A stretch of 42,248 nucleotides of DNA from Candidatus Woesebacteria bacterium (GTDB lineage: Bacteria; Patescibacteriota; Microgenomatia; UBA1400; UBA1396): contig JAJOJK010000005.1 of the NCBI GenBank assembly GCA_021208605.1, positions 74,214 to 116,461 of the forward strand. The letters are read 5' to 3'. Made by a program: the position numbers and the translations under genes. The notes beneath the pieces were generated by a model. The model worked only from the letters and a program-made list of their open reading frames with translations. It searched no databases and was not told the origin of the DNA. How positions within the stretch are numbered: the first letter of the stretch is position 1; the number at the start of each line of letters is the position of its first letter. Of the stretch, positions 9,897-19,798 are shown in pieces.

Positions 9897-11573
9897 ATGA
9901 GGAACGTATGTTCTCTTGGTTTCGACTCCATAAAAAAAAAGAAACTCCACATAGCCAAAGACCACTGGGTGTATGCGGTGGTGGTTGGATTCATACTTTT
10001 TTTAGCAGCATTTACGCGGCTGTGGCAACTCGGAAGCCTGCCCGTGGGCCTGACTTGGGACGAAGCCGCCCTTGGCTACATTGGCCAAATGGTAGTGACC
10101 ACGGGGATGGACGAACATTTTGACCGTCTCCCGATTGTCTTTCAGTCTTTTGGTGACTACAAGGCGCCCCTCGCCATGTACATTACCGGCATTTTTACGG
10201 CCAGTATGGGTCTGCATGTCTGGGTCGTCCGTTTGCCGTATGCTCTGGCGGGTATTGCTAGCATTGCCCTGATGATGTGGATTGTGTGGCAACTCACCAA
10301 CCACAAGTGGTATGCCATTCTGGCGGGATGGCTGATGGTGATCGCTCCTTGGCATATTTTGTTTTCGCGCGTGGCGTTTGAGTCTGGTCTCGCGCTGTTG
10401 TTTGTACTGGCGATTCTCGCTGGGTGGCTCGAAGTGCGAAATGCCCAAAATTCTCAAAAAACTCGTCTCTTTTGGTGGGCGATAATCGTGATCAATACGG
10501 TAGCGAGTATCTACGTCTATCACTCCACTAAATTGGTTGTTCCGCTGTTGCTGGCTACCATTGGCGGATATGAGCTGGTTACTCGTTGGACTTATTGGCG
10601 TCAGCAGTGGCGAACGGTAGGCATCGCCGCTCTGAGCACTGGAGTACTACTGCTCCCGTTTGTCTTAACAGTTTTGAACGGCACCGGACTGGCGCGCGCC
10701 AGCCAAACCACGGTTTTCGCCCAAAATGAGTTTGTACCCGCCATGGGCATGTTCTTAAGTAATTTCGCGCAGTATTTCTCGGTAGATTTTCTGGCTCAAG
10801 GAGCCACCGATTCTTTGCGTCATAGCACCGGAGCTCGTGGCGTCTTTCTGTGGTCTCACCTCCTCTTGTTGGTACTCGGCGTGACCTTCGGGCTCGCTCG
10901 GCCAGTTGAAAAGTGGGCTCATCCTAAACAAAAGAGTTGGCAACAAGCCTTGCACAAACTGTTTCCACATAAAAAATCCCCGGTTATGTTGACCACTCCA
11001 GTCTGGCTGTGGATTCTTTTCTTGATTATTGGTTTACTGCCGGCGGCTATCGGTGTCGAAACACCGCATCCGAATCGAGCGCTGTTGGCGTTACCTGCTT
11101 TCATTGTCTTAATGGTTTCTGGTGCACGCGAACTGCAGCGAGAATTTAAACCTCAGCTGTTTGTCAGTATTCTCAGTGGGATTCTCCTGCTCTCGATTAT
11201 CGAGTGGGCTTCTTTCTGGCAGGTGTATCGCACCGAGTATCGCGCCCAGTCTGCTGCGGCGTGGATGGAAGGCTATGAAGAGGCTGTTTTGCTCACGCAT
11301 TCGTATATTGCTGATAACAAGCGAACGAAATTTACCTCGGCTTATGGCGAGCCAGAAATTTTCTTTGCCTTCTATAACCAAGTGCCTTTTCATACGTATC
11401 GAGAATTTCGTATCCCGGGAAGCGTCCAGTTTGGTACGGTTTCCATACTCGATACCAATCAGTATGATGTCGTAATCGCCCCAGGAGACACCCCACTCGA
11501 GGGTTTGGAACCAGTTCAAACTATCTATCGCAGCGATGAAAGTGTGGCCTTTTATGTCTACGAAACGCGCTAA
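9897..11573 (+). CDS. GT-C/GT39-like polytopic glycosyltransferase (start probably 9908 with a frame change at the A9 run)
   Basis: WDEAALGYIGQMV...FQSFGDYKAPLAMYITG...VVRLPYALAG, many TM segments; the ORF-track start at 9609 overlaps the upstream gene and is not credible. Confidence 0.72.
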   Translation: MRNVCSLGFDSIKKKKLHIAKDHWVYAVVVGFILFLAAFTRLWQLGSLPVGLTWDEAALGYIGQMVVTTGMDEHFDRLPIVFQSFGDYKAPLAMYITGIFTASMGLHVWVVRLPYALAGIASIALMMWIVWQLTNHKWYAILAGWLMVIAPWHILFSRVAFESGLALLFVLAILAGWLEVRNAQNSQKTRLFWWAIIVINTVASIYVYHSTKLVVPLLLATIGGYELVTRWTYWRQQWRTVGIAALSTGVLLLPFVLTVLNGTGLARASQTTVFAQNEFVPAMGMFLSNFAQYFSVDFLAQGATDSLRHSTGARGVFLWSHLLLLVLGVTFGLARPVEKWAHPKQKSWQQALHKLFPHKKSPVMLTTPVWLWILFLIIGLLPAAIGVETPHPNRALLALPAFIVLMVSGARELQREFKPQLFVSILSGILLLSIIEWASFWQVYRTEYRAQSAAAWMEGYEEAVLLTHSYIADNKRTKFTSAYGEPEIFFAFYNQVPFHTYREFRIPGSVQFGTVSILDTNQYDVVIAPGDTPLEGLEPVQTIYRSDESVAFYVYETR

Positions 11574-13296
11574 ATTCTGGACCTGGAAACCCTTTTCTTC
11601 TTGGTCCCACATCCTGCTGATCGGCATTGTTGTTCTCGCCCTCATCTTGCGCCTCGTTGGAAACACCCACACGCCGCCGTCTCCCTACTGGGAAGAGGTT
11701 GCTTTGGGCTACGACGCCTACTCCATTCTGAAAACCGGCGCGGATCATCAGGGAAATATCTTCCCTATCGTGGCTTTTCCTTCGTTCGGCGACTTTAAAC
11801 CGAGTGGGTATTTTTATGCGCTGGTACCAGTCATTGCTGCTTTCGGCCTCAATACTTGGTCGGTCCGCTTGCCTGCGGTACTTGCGAGCACCTTGCTAAC
11901 ACTCTTCGTGTATTGGTGGGCCAAAGATCTCTCTGGGAAACGGTCTATCGGATTGTGGAGCGCACTTTTTTGGGCGATACAACCGTGGGGATGGTGGCTT
12001 GGTCGCATTGGTTTTGAAGTGAACTTAGCCACCTTTTTCTTAATCGCTGGCAGTTACTGGCTGCATCGCGGCTTAGCATTTTTACCGGAATTTGCCAAAA
12101 ACTCGAAACGAAGAAAGCTCCTCACTCTTTACGCCTGGACGATACCGGCCACACTGTTTCTCGCGCTCAGTATGTATACCTACCATGGCGCCCGTGCTTT
12201 GGCGCCGTTGTTCGCGGCTCTCCTTGTGATGTGGCACTGGTGGCAGCTGCCACCACAAAAACGGTGGGCGACTCAAGTTATCTGGCTCTTCATGAGTATT
12301 GCCGGTCTCGCACTTCTACTCACCACACCGATTTTGCTCGAAAGTGGTTCTCCCATTGTTCAGCAGCGCATTGCAGAGACTTCCGTTTTTTCGAGTTTGG
12401 AACCCGTAGAGACATCTAACCATTTCCGCGAGCTCGCGGGGAATACTTGGTGGTCTCGAATCATCTACCACCGCTACATTTTCTGGGGTCGGCAGCTGAC
12501 CACCAACTACCTAAGTCATTTTTCACCCAGCTTTTTATTCGGCAGTGGTGATTCCAATCCCCGCCACAGCTCACAGTTTTTCGGCCTTTTGTACCCGTGG
12601 GAAATACTCACAGTATTGACTGGTATTGGCGCAGCTTGGATAACGAGAAAATCGCGCTTTGTTCTCCTGGCCGCGCTCACACTGGCCACGCCAATTGCCG
12701 CCATGGTCACACTCGCCACGCCCCATGGTTTGCGAGCTTTCCCAGTAGCGATTTGGCTGGCTATTTTCTCTGGATGGGGAATCCACGCGCTTGTGCAGTG
12801 GTTGCACAACCAGAGTGCCAACTGGCCCTGGCTGAAAGCCCAGCCTGTTTGGCAACACTCTCGCCAGATAGGTTTTACTGTTGGGGTACTGGGAGTGTGT
12901 TTTGTGAGCACCGCGGTGCTCGCCTTTCACTTGTGGTACCAGTATCCACATGAATACGCTCACGAGTGGCAGTACGGTTACGAAGAAATGATTCAGAAAA
13001 TCCGCACCCACCAGCAGCAAAACGAAAAGCTCTTTGTGTCCCGATCTCTCGGGCGGCCAAGCATGTACGTGCTCTTTTATGAACAAGTTGACCCGCTCCT
13101 CACACAAGAAGTCAGCCAAACCGCCGAAAAAGACCAACGTGAGCTCTTGGAGTTCCAGGAATGGAGTTTCTTTACTGGACAAAAACATGCGGATGGACTG
13201 CACGCGGCTCCGCCGGAACTCGTCCCAGAAGAGGCGAATCGCGTGGACTCTGTAGAGGATCTCAACGGTAAAACTGTGTGGGTGCTCTACCGCTAA
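11536..13296 (+). CDS. GT-C/GT39-like polytopic glycosyltransferase
   Basis: PYWEEVALGYDAYSILKTGADHQGNIFPIVAFPSFGDFKPSGYFYALVPVIAAFGLNTWSVRLPAVLAS; homologous in pattern to the preceding gene; alternative start 11554. Confidence 0.75.
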   Translation: MKVWPFMSTKRAKFWTWKPFSSWSHILLIGIVVLALILRLVGNTHTPPSPYWEEVALGYDAYSILKTGADHQGNIFPIVAFPSFGDFKPSGYFYALVPVIAAFGLNTWSVRLPAVLASTLLTLFVYWWAKDLSGKRSIGLWSALFWAIQPWGWWLGRIGFEVNLATFFLIAGSYWLHRGLAFLPEFAKNSKRRKLLTLYAWTIPATLFLALSMYTYHGARALAPLFAALLVMWHWWQLPPQKRWATQVIWLFMSIAGLALLLTTPILLESGSPIVQQRIAETSVFSSLEPVETSNHFRELAGNTWWSRIIYHRYIFWGRQLTTNYLSHFSPSFLFGSGDSNPRHSSQFFGLLYPWEILTVLTGIGAAWITRKSRFVLLAALTLATPIAAMVTLATPHGLRAFPVAIWLAIFSGWGIHALVQWLHNQSANWPWLKAQPVWQHSRQIGFTVGVLGVCFVSTAVLAFHLWYQYPHEYAHEWQYGYEEMIQKIRTHQQQNEKLFVSRSLGRPSMYVLFYEQVDPLLTQEVSQTAEKDQRELLEFQEWSFFTGQKHADGLHAAPPELVPEEANRVDSVEDLNGKTVWVLYR

Positions 13297-13315
13297 AGCC
13301 GCTACACTACAGTAT

Positions 13316-14893
13316 ATGAAACAGCGCCTGCTCAATTGGTTTTTCGCTCACAAACCATTCCTTTTGTATCTCTTCTTGACCGCAAGCATTCGTTTTTGGA
13401 ATTTTCATAACACGCTGTTCTTCATTTGGGACCAAGGCAGAGACGCTTGGAAACTTCGCGAAATTGCTGCGGGCAACTTAACGTTAGTCGGACCCACGAG
13501 TGGCCTGCATGGCTTTTTTTTAGGTCCTCTCTGGTACTACGTGGGCGTGCCTGGATACTGGCTTAGCGGTGGGAATCCCTATGGCATTGGACTTTGGTAC
13601 ATTTTCTTGGCCTGTCTTGCTTTACCGCTATTTTGGCACTTGGCGCACCAACTGTTTGCACACAAAAAACAAGCGATTGTCACGGCGTACTTTTTGGCCC
13701 TCGCTCCTGGGAGCATTGAGGGCAGTCTGCAAATTTGGAACCCTCTGCTGGCCATACCACTCATGGCTGGTGCGCTGGCGGCGTTTTTCGCCGCTCGGAA
13801 TTCGCGGCTTGCTTTGGCAGCCGGTTTTTTCTTACTCGCGTGCACCTTGCAAGCCGAGTTTGCGTATGCGGTGTTTTTCATTCTTCCGATGTTCCTAGCA
13901 ATTCCTTGGATACGACAAAAAGTTGACTGGCGAGATTTTGTGGTCAGTGGTCTCAGCGTCGGTGTAACCGGTATTCCGCAGCTTGCTTTTGAACTCCGCA
14001 ATAACTGGATCATGACCCGATCACTCCTCCAAGGTCTCGCCGACACAGAAAAACTCGTCAGCTGGAAAATATTGGCTCAAACTCGTCCGCTCCAACTGTT
14101 TAGTGCCACCCGAAATCTTTTGCTCAGTAATATTCCCTGGGGCACCGTTCCAGGACTGTTGATCTTGGCATGTGTGGTGGGCGCCATGTATCTCCTGCTG
14201 AAATCTAAAAAACAAACCGACTACAAATGGAAAATTGTCACGCTGTTTGCCCTCATTCCATATGCATTCTTTTTGATTTGGCGCGGAAACTACGGCAACT
14301 TTTTTGCGTACTATTTAACGCCTCACTTTATTTTCCTGATCCCACTCGTGGTGTATGGACTCACACACCTCAAAGATTTTCTGCCAGAAATTGTATTCAC
14401 CCGCTCATCACTGAAACCACCACTCGTGGCAGCTGGCCTCACCGGATTACTCCTCTACGGTATCTGGCATACTCTGGCCGGACGAATCCTCTTTATCGAA
14501 AATAACGCTGGCTTAGCTACCATTGAGCGCGCTATTGAACGAGTGTACACCTGGAGCGAAAGCGATGCGATTTCACCCACCAATATGCGGGTCTACACGC
14601 CAAATGGGATGACCGAACAGTATGATTATGTCCTCCACTGGTATGCCCGAAAACATAATCTCCCGGTGGCTCGAACCTCTCGCAGCGCCGATGATCCCGT
14701 TTGGTACGTTATTCTGGAACCAGCGGCCTCCGATACCGCTGCCCGCTTCCACTTTGCTCCTTGGTATGCCGAAACCAGCCAGGGCGGCATACTGGTACGA
14801 CGAGAACAGGTGGGCGTACTGGTAGTCGAAACCTGGATGGAACCCAATCGCGCCATGGAAAATGGGTTATTGCCAGCGCCGACAGAAGAGTAA
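13316..14893 (+). CDS. Polytopic membrane protein, GT-C/GT39-like
   Basis: FWNFHNTLFFIWDQGRDAWKLREIAAGNLTLVGPTSGLHGFFLGPLWYYVGVPGYWLSGGNP; many TM segments. Confidence 0.7.
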   Translation: MKQRLLNWFFAHKPFLLYLFLTASIRFWNFHNTLFFIWDQGRDAWKLREIAAGNLTLVGPTSGLHGFFLGPLWYYVGVPGYWLSGGNPYGIGLWYIFLACLALPLFWHLAHQLFAHKKQAIVTAYFLALAPGSIEGSLQIWNPLLAIPLMAGALAAFFAARNSRLALAAGFFLLACTLQAEFAYAVFFILPMFLAIPWIRQKVDWRDFVVSGLSVGVTGIPQLAFELRNNWIMTRSLLQGLADTEKLVSWKILAQTRPLQLFSATRNLLLSNIPWGTVPGLLILACVVGAMYLLLKSKKQTDYKWKIVTLFALIPYAFFLIWRGNYGNFFAYYLTPHFIFLIPLVVYGLTHLKDFLPEIVFTRSSLKPPLVAAGLTGLLLYGIWHTLAGRILFIENNAGLATIERAIERVYTWSESDAISPTNMRVYTPNGMTEQYDYVLHWYARKHNLPVARTSRSADDPVWYVILEPAASDTAARFHFAPWYAETSQGGILVRREQVGVLVVETWMEPNRAMENGLLPAPTEE

Positions 14894-14935
14894 GATTTTT
14901 TAGATTTTGGGAAAAAATTTGTGGGAAAAAGAGGA

Positions 14936-14970
14936 AGGGCGCGGGGCGAAATTCTTTCGCCCCGCGCCCT
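14936..14970 (-). terminator. 16-bp perfect GC-rich hairpin between convergent genes, with T-tracts on the pyk (-) side
   Basis: AGGGCGCGGGGCGAAA-TTC-TTTCGCCCCGCGCCCT; minus-strand continuation is TCCTCTTTTTCCCACAAATTTTTT. Confidence 0.8.
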
Positions 14971-15000
14971 CCTGCGCTCCAGTCTTCCTGGAAACGGTTG

Positions 15001-16410
15001 TTACTTCACTTCTTTCAAAGCTAAGGTGTTGGTTAAACCTGGTTCGCTCCAGCGGTGACCATGCACGAAGAGCAAACGTTGACCAGTTTTGACGACTCCC
15101 TGCTCTTTGAGGTGCTCGATAACGGGATCGACGGAGATAATGTCACCTTCTGGGAACTCAGTCAAAATAGGACTGACTCCGTAGGCGAGCATGAGCTCAT
15201 CGCGAACTTTTTCATCTTGCGTCAAAGCGATCAGTGGAACGCCTGGACGGAAACGAGACAAAGCGCGTGCCGTGTTTCCGGTCTCGGTGAAGACCACAAT
15301 GCCGGCAATGTCATAATCCGTGTTTTGCGACACCAAGTTCATGGCGGCATGCGTAATAGCTTCGGTTTGATCCAAAGTACCGAGATCGCTCAGCGGAGGC
15401 AAAATAACTTTGTCTTCGTTGAACTCGACAATGCGGCGCATAGCAGCAACAGCACCAGCGGGATACTTTCCTTGTGCGGTTTCGCCAGAAAGCATGACAG
15501 CGTCGGAGCCATCGAAAACGGCATTAGCAACGTCAGTCACTTCAGCACGGGTGGGACGAGGTGAGTCAACCATTGACTGCAACATCTGGGTGGCTGTAAT
15601 TACTGGCTTCTCGGCGCGACGACACTTGTAGATCAGTTTTTTCTGCCAGTAGGCGAGCTCCTCATACGGAACTTCAATACCGAGGTCACCACGAGCGATC
15701 ATGATCGAGTCAGAGCTCTCAATAATTTCATCGATGTTCTCCAAAGCCGCGGCATTTTCCACCTTGGCAACCACGTGAGCATCAATGCTGCGACGCTTCA
15801 TTTCTTCTCGCAAAATGCGGATATCTTCTGCATCGCGAACGAAGGACAAAGCCACAAAGTCGACATGCTCTCGAGAAGCCATATCAAGCTTTTTCAGGTC
15901 ATCATCAATCAGGGATGCAAGATCGAGCTTGATACCTGGCAGGTTCATGCCTTTGCGGTGTGTCACGGTGTAGTTGGCGCGGGCACGCATGCGCAGACCA
16001 GATTCTGCTTCACCGATGACGTCGAACTCCATGAAACCGTCGTCGATCAAGACTTCGTCGCCTACGGATAAGGCGTTAATCACGCCTTCATCGGCTACGC
16101 GAATGGTTTTCTTGCCTTCGACAAAGTCGGTGGCCAAAATAACTTCTTCGTCTTTTTCGAGCTGCATGGGCTCTTTATCTAAAGTCTCGATACGGATCTC
16201 TGGACCTTGCAAGTCGATGAGAATACCAATGGCGCGACCGAGTTCATCGGCAACCTTTTGAGCACGCTTGATGCGTTCTTCATGCCAGGCAACATCACCA
16301 TGCTTCATGTTGAAACGAAACACGTCTGCGCCAGCCTTCATTAAGGCGGCCATCACTTCTTCGCTATCCGAAACGGGACCAATAGTGGATACAATCTTTG
16401 TACGATGCAT
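15001..16410 (-). CDS. pyk: Pyruvate kinase
   Basis: MHRTKIVSTIGPVSDSEEVMAAL...DLQGPEIR...AKVENAAALENIDEII...IMIARGDLGIEVP...KPVITATQMLQSM...PTRAEVTDVANAVFDGSDAVMLSGETAQGKYP; start corrected from 16581 to ATG 16410 with an SD-like GGAAG. Confidence 0.95.
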   Translation of the reverse strand: MHRTKIVSTIGPVSDSEEVMAALMKAGADVFRFNMKHGDVAWHEERIKRAQKVADELGRAIGILIDLQGPEIRIETLDKEPMQLEKDEEVILATDFVEGKKTIRVADEGVINALSVGDEVLIDDGFMEFDVIGEAESGLRMRARANYTVTHRKGMNLPGIKLDLASLIDDDLKKLDMASREHVDFVALSFVRDAEDIRILREEMKRRSIDAHVVAKVENAAALENIDEIIESSDSIMIARGDLGIEVPYEELAYWQKKLIYKCRRAEKPVITATQMLQSMVDSPRPTRAEVTDVANAVFDGSDAVMLSGETAQGKYPAGAVAAMRRIVEFNEDKVILPPLSDLGTLDQTEAITHAAMNLVSQNTDYDIAGIVVFTETGNTARALSRFRPGVPLIALTQDEKVRDELMLAYGVSPILTEFPEGDIISVDPVIEHLKEQGVVKTGQRLLFVHGHRWSEPGLTNTLALKEVK

Positions 16411-16522
16411 ACAACTTCCTCTGTAATTTTTTACTTTTTTTCTGTGGCAACAAAAACCGAGACACTGTGTGCCTGGCGTAAGTATTGTAAACCCCTCAGT
16501 GAAAGTGATAAAGTAGGAATCT

Positions 16523-18690
16523 ATGGCCCGTCGGGGAAGAAAAAAATCACCATTCAAGCTCAAACTGCGACTCGAAACCATTTATTCTTTAGGAAGTTTG
16601 GTCTTTTTTGCTGTTGCTGGCTTGATTGTCGTTTCTTTTTCTGGCCAAGGAGAATCATTGCAAGCCGTGAATGATGTATTGCGTTCTCAGTTTGGCGCCG
16701 CAAGTTTACTCCTTCCTTTCGTATTCATTTCCGGAGGAATGGTGCTCACCGGTGCTAAGTGGTCTTTCGCCAAACCACAAGTCTTGCTGGGTTCATTTCT
16801 CTTTTTCTTATCATTTATGACCATTTTTACTACCGGCGAAGCAGGTCTGGCCCTCTTCTCTAATTTTGCTGATCTCATTCATCCCTTGGGAACGCGCTTC
16901 GTTTTTGCCTTGGTAGGAATGGCAGGATTCATGATCTTCACTGACACTTCCCTGCGAGAAATTTTTGCCTACCTTACTTCTATTGTTGAGATTGACGACA
17001 GCGCGAAAGCAGCCAAAGATGATAAAAAAGCCGGGAAAGATGAATCCAACGACAAAGCCAAAGATGATAGCGGCTTTACGATCAAAGGCTTCTCTCTGGG
17101 CGGAAAAAAAGCTGCGACCGCAAAAGAAGAGTCTTCCGATTCTCAACCAGCCCAATCAGAGTCCTTTGTGGTAAACCAAGCCAAGCAACCCACTGTCGAT
17201 GTTGAGGCTGATGCTGCCTCTCAAGCACCGTTGGCGAACGAGCCGGGCACCACGGTCTGGGAGTATCCACCGCTCACCTTACTCAGTAACAAACGTGGAA
17301 AAGCCGCTGACCGAGGCGACATCAATAAAAACGCTCAGACCATTGAAGACACGCTGGAATCTTTCGGCGTCAAAGCTCGCGTCATGGAGGTCAACTGTGG
17401 TCCGGCGGTTACGCAGTACGCTATCCAGATTAGTACCGGTACCAAGCTCACCAAGATTACTTCTTTAGCAAATGACTTAGCTCTTGCCTTGGCCGCGCCA
17501 ACGGGCCAGATTCGTATCGAAGCCCCAATTCCCGGTCGTTCATTGGTTGGTATCGAGATTCCAAATCGCTCACTTGAGTTTGTTTCGCTCCGCACCATGC
17601 TGACCTCCAAAACCATGCAAAACGAGAAATCAAAACTCGCCGTGGCGATGGGTCTGAACGTGGCCGGTGAGCCAGTTCTGGCCGATATCAGCAAAATGCC
17701 GCACGTTTTGGTGGCTGGTGCTACCGGTTCTGGTAAGTCGGTCTGTGTGAACTCGTTTATTACCTCGATTCTCTTCCGCGCTTCTCCCGAAGAAGTGAAG
17801 TTTATTATGGTCGACCCAAAACGAGTCGAACTGACGCTCTACAATGACATCCCACACTTATTGACTCCAGTCATTACCGATCCAAAGAAAGTGGTCGCCG
17901 CTCTGCGTTGGGCCACTGCCGAAATGGACAAACGCTACAAAGTCTTTGCTGAAGTCGGCGTCCGCAATATTGCCGGCTTTAATGAGATGTCTGGCTTCCA
18001 AGCTATGCCGTACATTGTCATCGTCATCGACGAGTTGGCCGACTTGATGCTCTTTGCACCTGCGGAAGTCGAAGAATGTATTGTGCGTATCGCGCAAATG
18101 GCTCGTGCGGTCGGAATCCATTTGGTTTTGGCCACACAGCGCCCTTCTGTGGACGTCATTACTGGTTTGATTAAAGCGAACGTCCCCACCCGCATTGCCT
18201 TTAACGTATCCTCTAGTACTGACTCCCGCGTGGTCTTAGACACCACCGGCGCTGAGAAACTCCTCGGTCGCGGTGACATGCTCTACGTGCCACCAGACGA
18301 ATCAAAACCGCGCCGTATTCAAGGCACCTACGTTTCCGACGACGAAATCAAAAACTTATCGACTACCTGCGCAAGCAATACGAACAGCCAGAATACCAAC
18401 CTGAAGTCATCGAGAAATTTGAAAACGCTGCTGCTGGCACAGCGATGGCACCAGGCGGCGAAGAGCTGGACGACATGTTCGACGAGGCCGTCAAAATTGT
18501 CTACGAAGATGGCAAAGGCTCGGCTTCGTACTTGCAACGCCGACTCTCAATTGGCTACAACCGCGCTGCTCGCATCCTGGACCAACTGGAACAATTTGGC
18601 ATGGTTGGCGAACAAAAAGCCTCACAACCGCGAGAAGTGAATAAGAAAGCGGTGGAGGCCTACTGGTCAGAAAAAGAGCAAGCTGGCTAA
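16523..18690 (+). CDS. ftsK: DNA translocase FtsK, reading frame broken near 18350-18355; gamma (wHTH) domain lies in the -1 frame
   Basis: TM N-terminus, Walker A VAGATGSGKSVCVN, MPYIVIVIDELADLM, HLVLATQRPSVDVITGLIKANVPTRIAF; frame -1 continues LIDYLRKQYEQPEYQPEVIEKF...GSASYLQRRLSIGYNRAARILDQLEQFGMVG (FtsK gamma). Confidence 0.92.
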
Positions 18691-18696
18691 ATCACC

Positions 18697-19335
18697 ATGA
18701 AAACGCTCGGACAAGTCTTGCGGTCCTACCGCGAAAAAAAGCAGCTCACCACGAGCGGTATTTCGCGTCGCACATCCATCCCCATACAAGTTATCGAAGC
18801 GCTCGAAGCCGACTCCTATAACCAGTTACCGGCTGGCCCGCTGGTCCGTGGCTATGTGCTCCTTTTGGCCCAGGAAATGGGATTGAACGAGGAAACCGCT
18901 CTCGCTTTATATCGACGAGATGTCGAGTCCACCGCCTCAACTCCCATAACCAATACTCCAAAACGCCTCAAAAAAAATCGCAACTGGAAACAGTACATCT
19001 TCACGCCTCGATTTTTATCGGCGTTGGTTTTGGCTGTGGGTCTGCTCTTTGGCAGTCTCTACGCCACTTGGCAGTGGATTTCTTTGAGCCAGCCACCATC
19101 GCTCACCGTTACCGCACCGCAAGCCCAAGAAATCCTCACTTCGCCAGTGCGGGTTAGTGGTACCACTTCGGCCGACAACACGGTAACCATCAACACCGAA
19201 ATAGTCGCGGTTGATATCAATGGAAATTTTGGCTATGACTTGGCTTTGCCACCTGGTGAGCGAGCCATCGTGGTCACCGCTGAGGACAGCCGTGGGCGGC
19301 GCTCTGAAGAAATTTTGTTTGTGACGGTAGAGTAA
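18697..19335 (+). CDS. RodZ-like HTH (HTH_25) membrane protein
   Basis: MKTLGQVLRSYREKKQLTTSGISRRTSIPIQVIEALEADSYNQLPAGPLVRGYVLLLAQEMGL, one TM segment, then an extracellular beta-domain. Confidence 0.8.
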   Translation: MKTLGQVLRSYREKKQLTTSGISRRTSIPIQVIEALEADSYNQLPAGPLVRGYVLLLAQEMGLNEETALALYRRDVESTASTPITNTPKRLKKNRNWKQYIFTPRFLSALVLAVGLLFGSLYATWQWISLSQPPSLTVTAPQAQEILTSPVRVSGTTSADNTVTINTEIVAVDINGNFGYDLALPPGERAIVVTAEDSRGRRSEEILFVTVE

Positions 19336-19510
19336 ACAGAAAGAAATATGTACAAAAATTCCTTGGGAAAACAAAGACCAGAAAGCGAAAACGCGTACCA
19401 GGGGAAAATCTCCAGAGTGGAATGAATTTCAGATCTCAACTGCTGCATCTTCACTATTTGCAAAAAAATCATAGCCCACGCTCCTCTTGCAGTTTTCTTC
19501 GGTACATGTC

Positions 19511-19516
19511 TATACT
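19511..19516 (+). promoter_or_regulatory. -10 box TATACT, 6 nt before ATG 19523
   Basis: tgtcTATACTgtgcctATG; possible weak -35 TTGCAG 18 nt upstream. Confidence 0.45.
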
Positions 19517-19522
19517 GTGCCT

Positions 19523-19798
19523 ATGGATCCACTTGCTATTATCCTCACTGTTGTTGCCGCTATCCTCGCCCTCGTGCTGGTGATTGTGGGTGTACAGGTC
19601 ATTTTAGTGCTACAAGAGGTGAAGCGTTCACTGCGTCACTTTAACCAAATGACTGAAGTTATCGAGACCACCGTCACGGCAACGTTTGCACCGCTTCAAC
19701 AAATGGGCGGAATGGTCAGCGGTCTAAAGACTGGCTTCCGCTTGCTCGACACATTTGCCACCTTTATCAGTGAGAAACACCATGACAAAAAAAGCTAA
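19523..19798 (+). CDS. Small single-TM protein (DUF948-like)
   Basis: MDPLAIILTVVAAILALVLVIVGVQVILVLQEVKRSLRHFNQMTEVIETTV; start corrected from 19487. Confidence 0.65.
   Translation: MDPLAIILTVVAAILALVLVIVGVQVILVLQEVKRSLRHFNQMTEVIETTVTATFAPLQQMGGMVSGLKTGFRLLDTFATFISEKHHDKKS

Noticed and set aside
12571-13335. 254-aa minus-strand ORF
   Set aside because: Fully antisense to a continuous GT-C gene; no recognisable motif.
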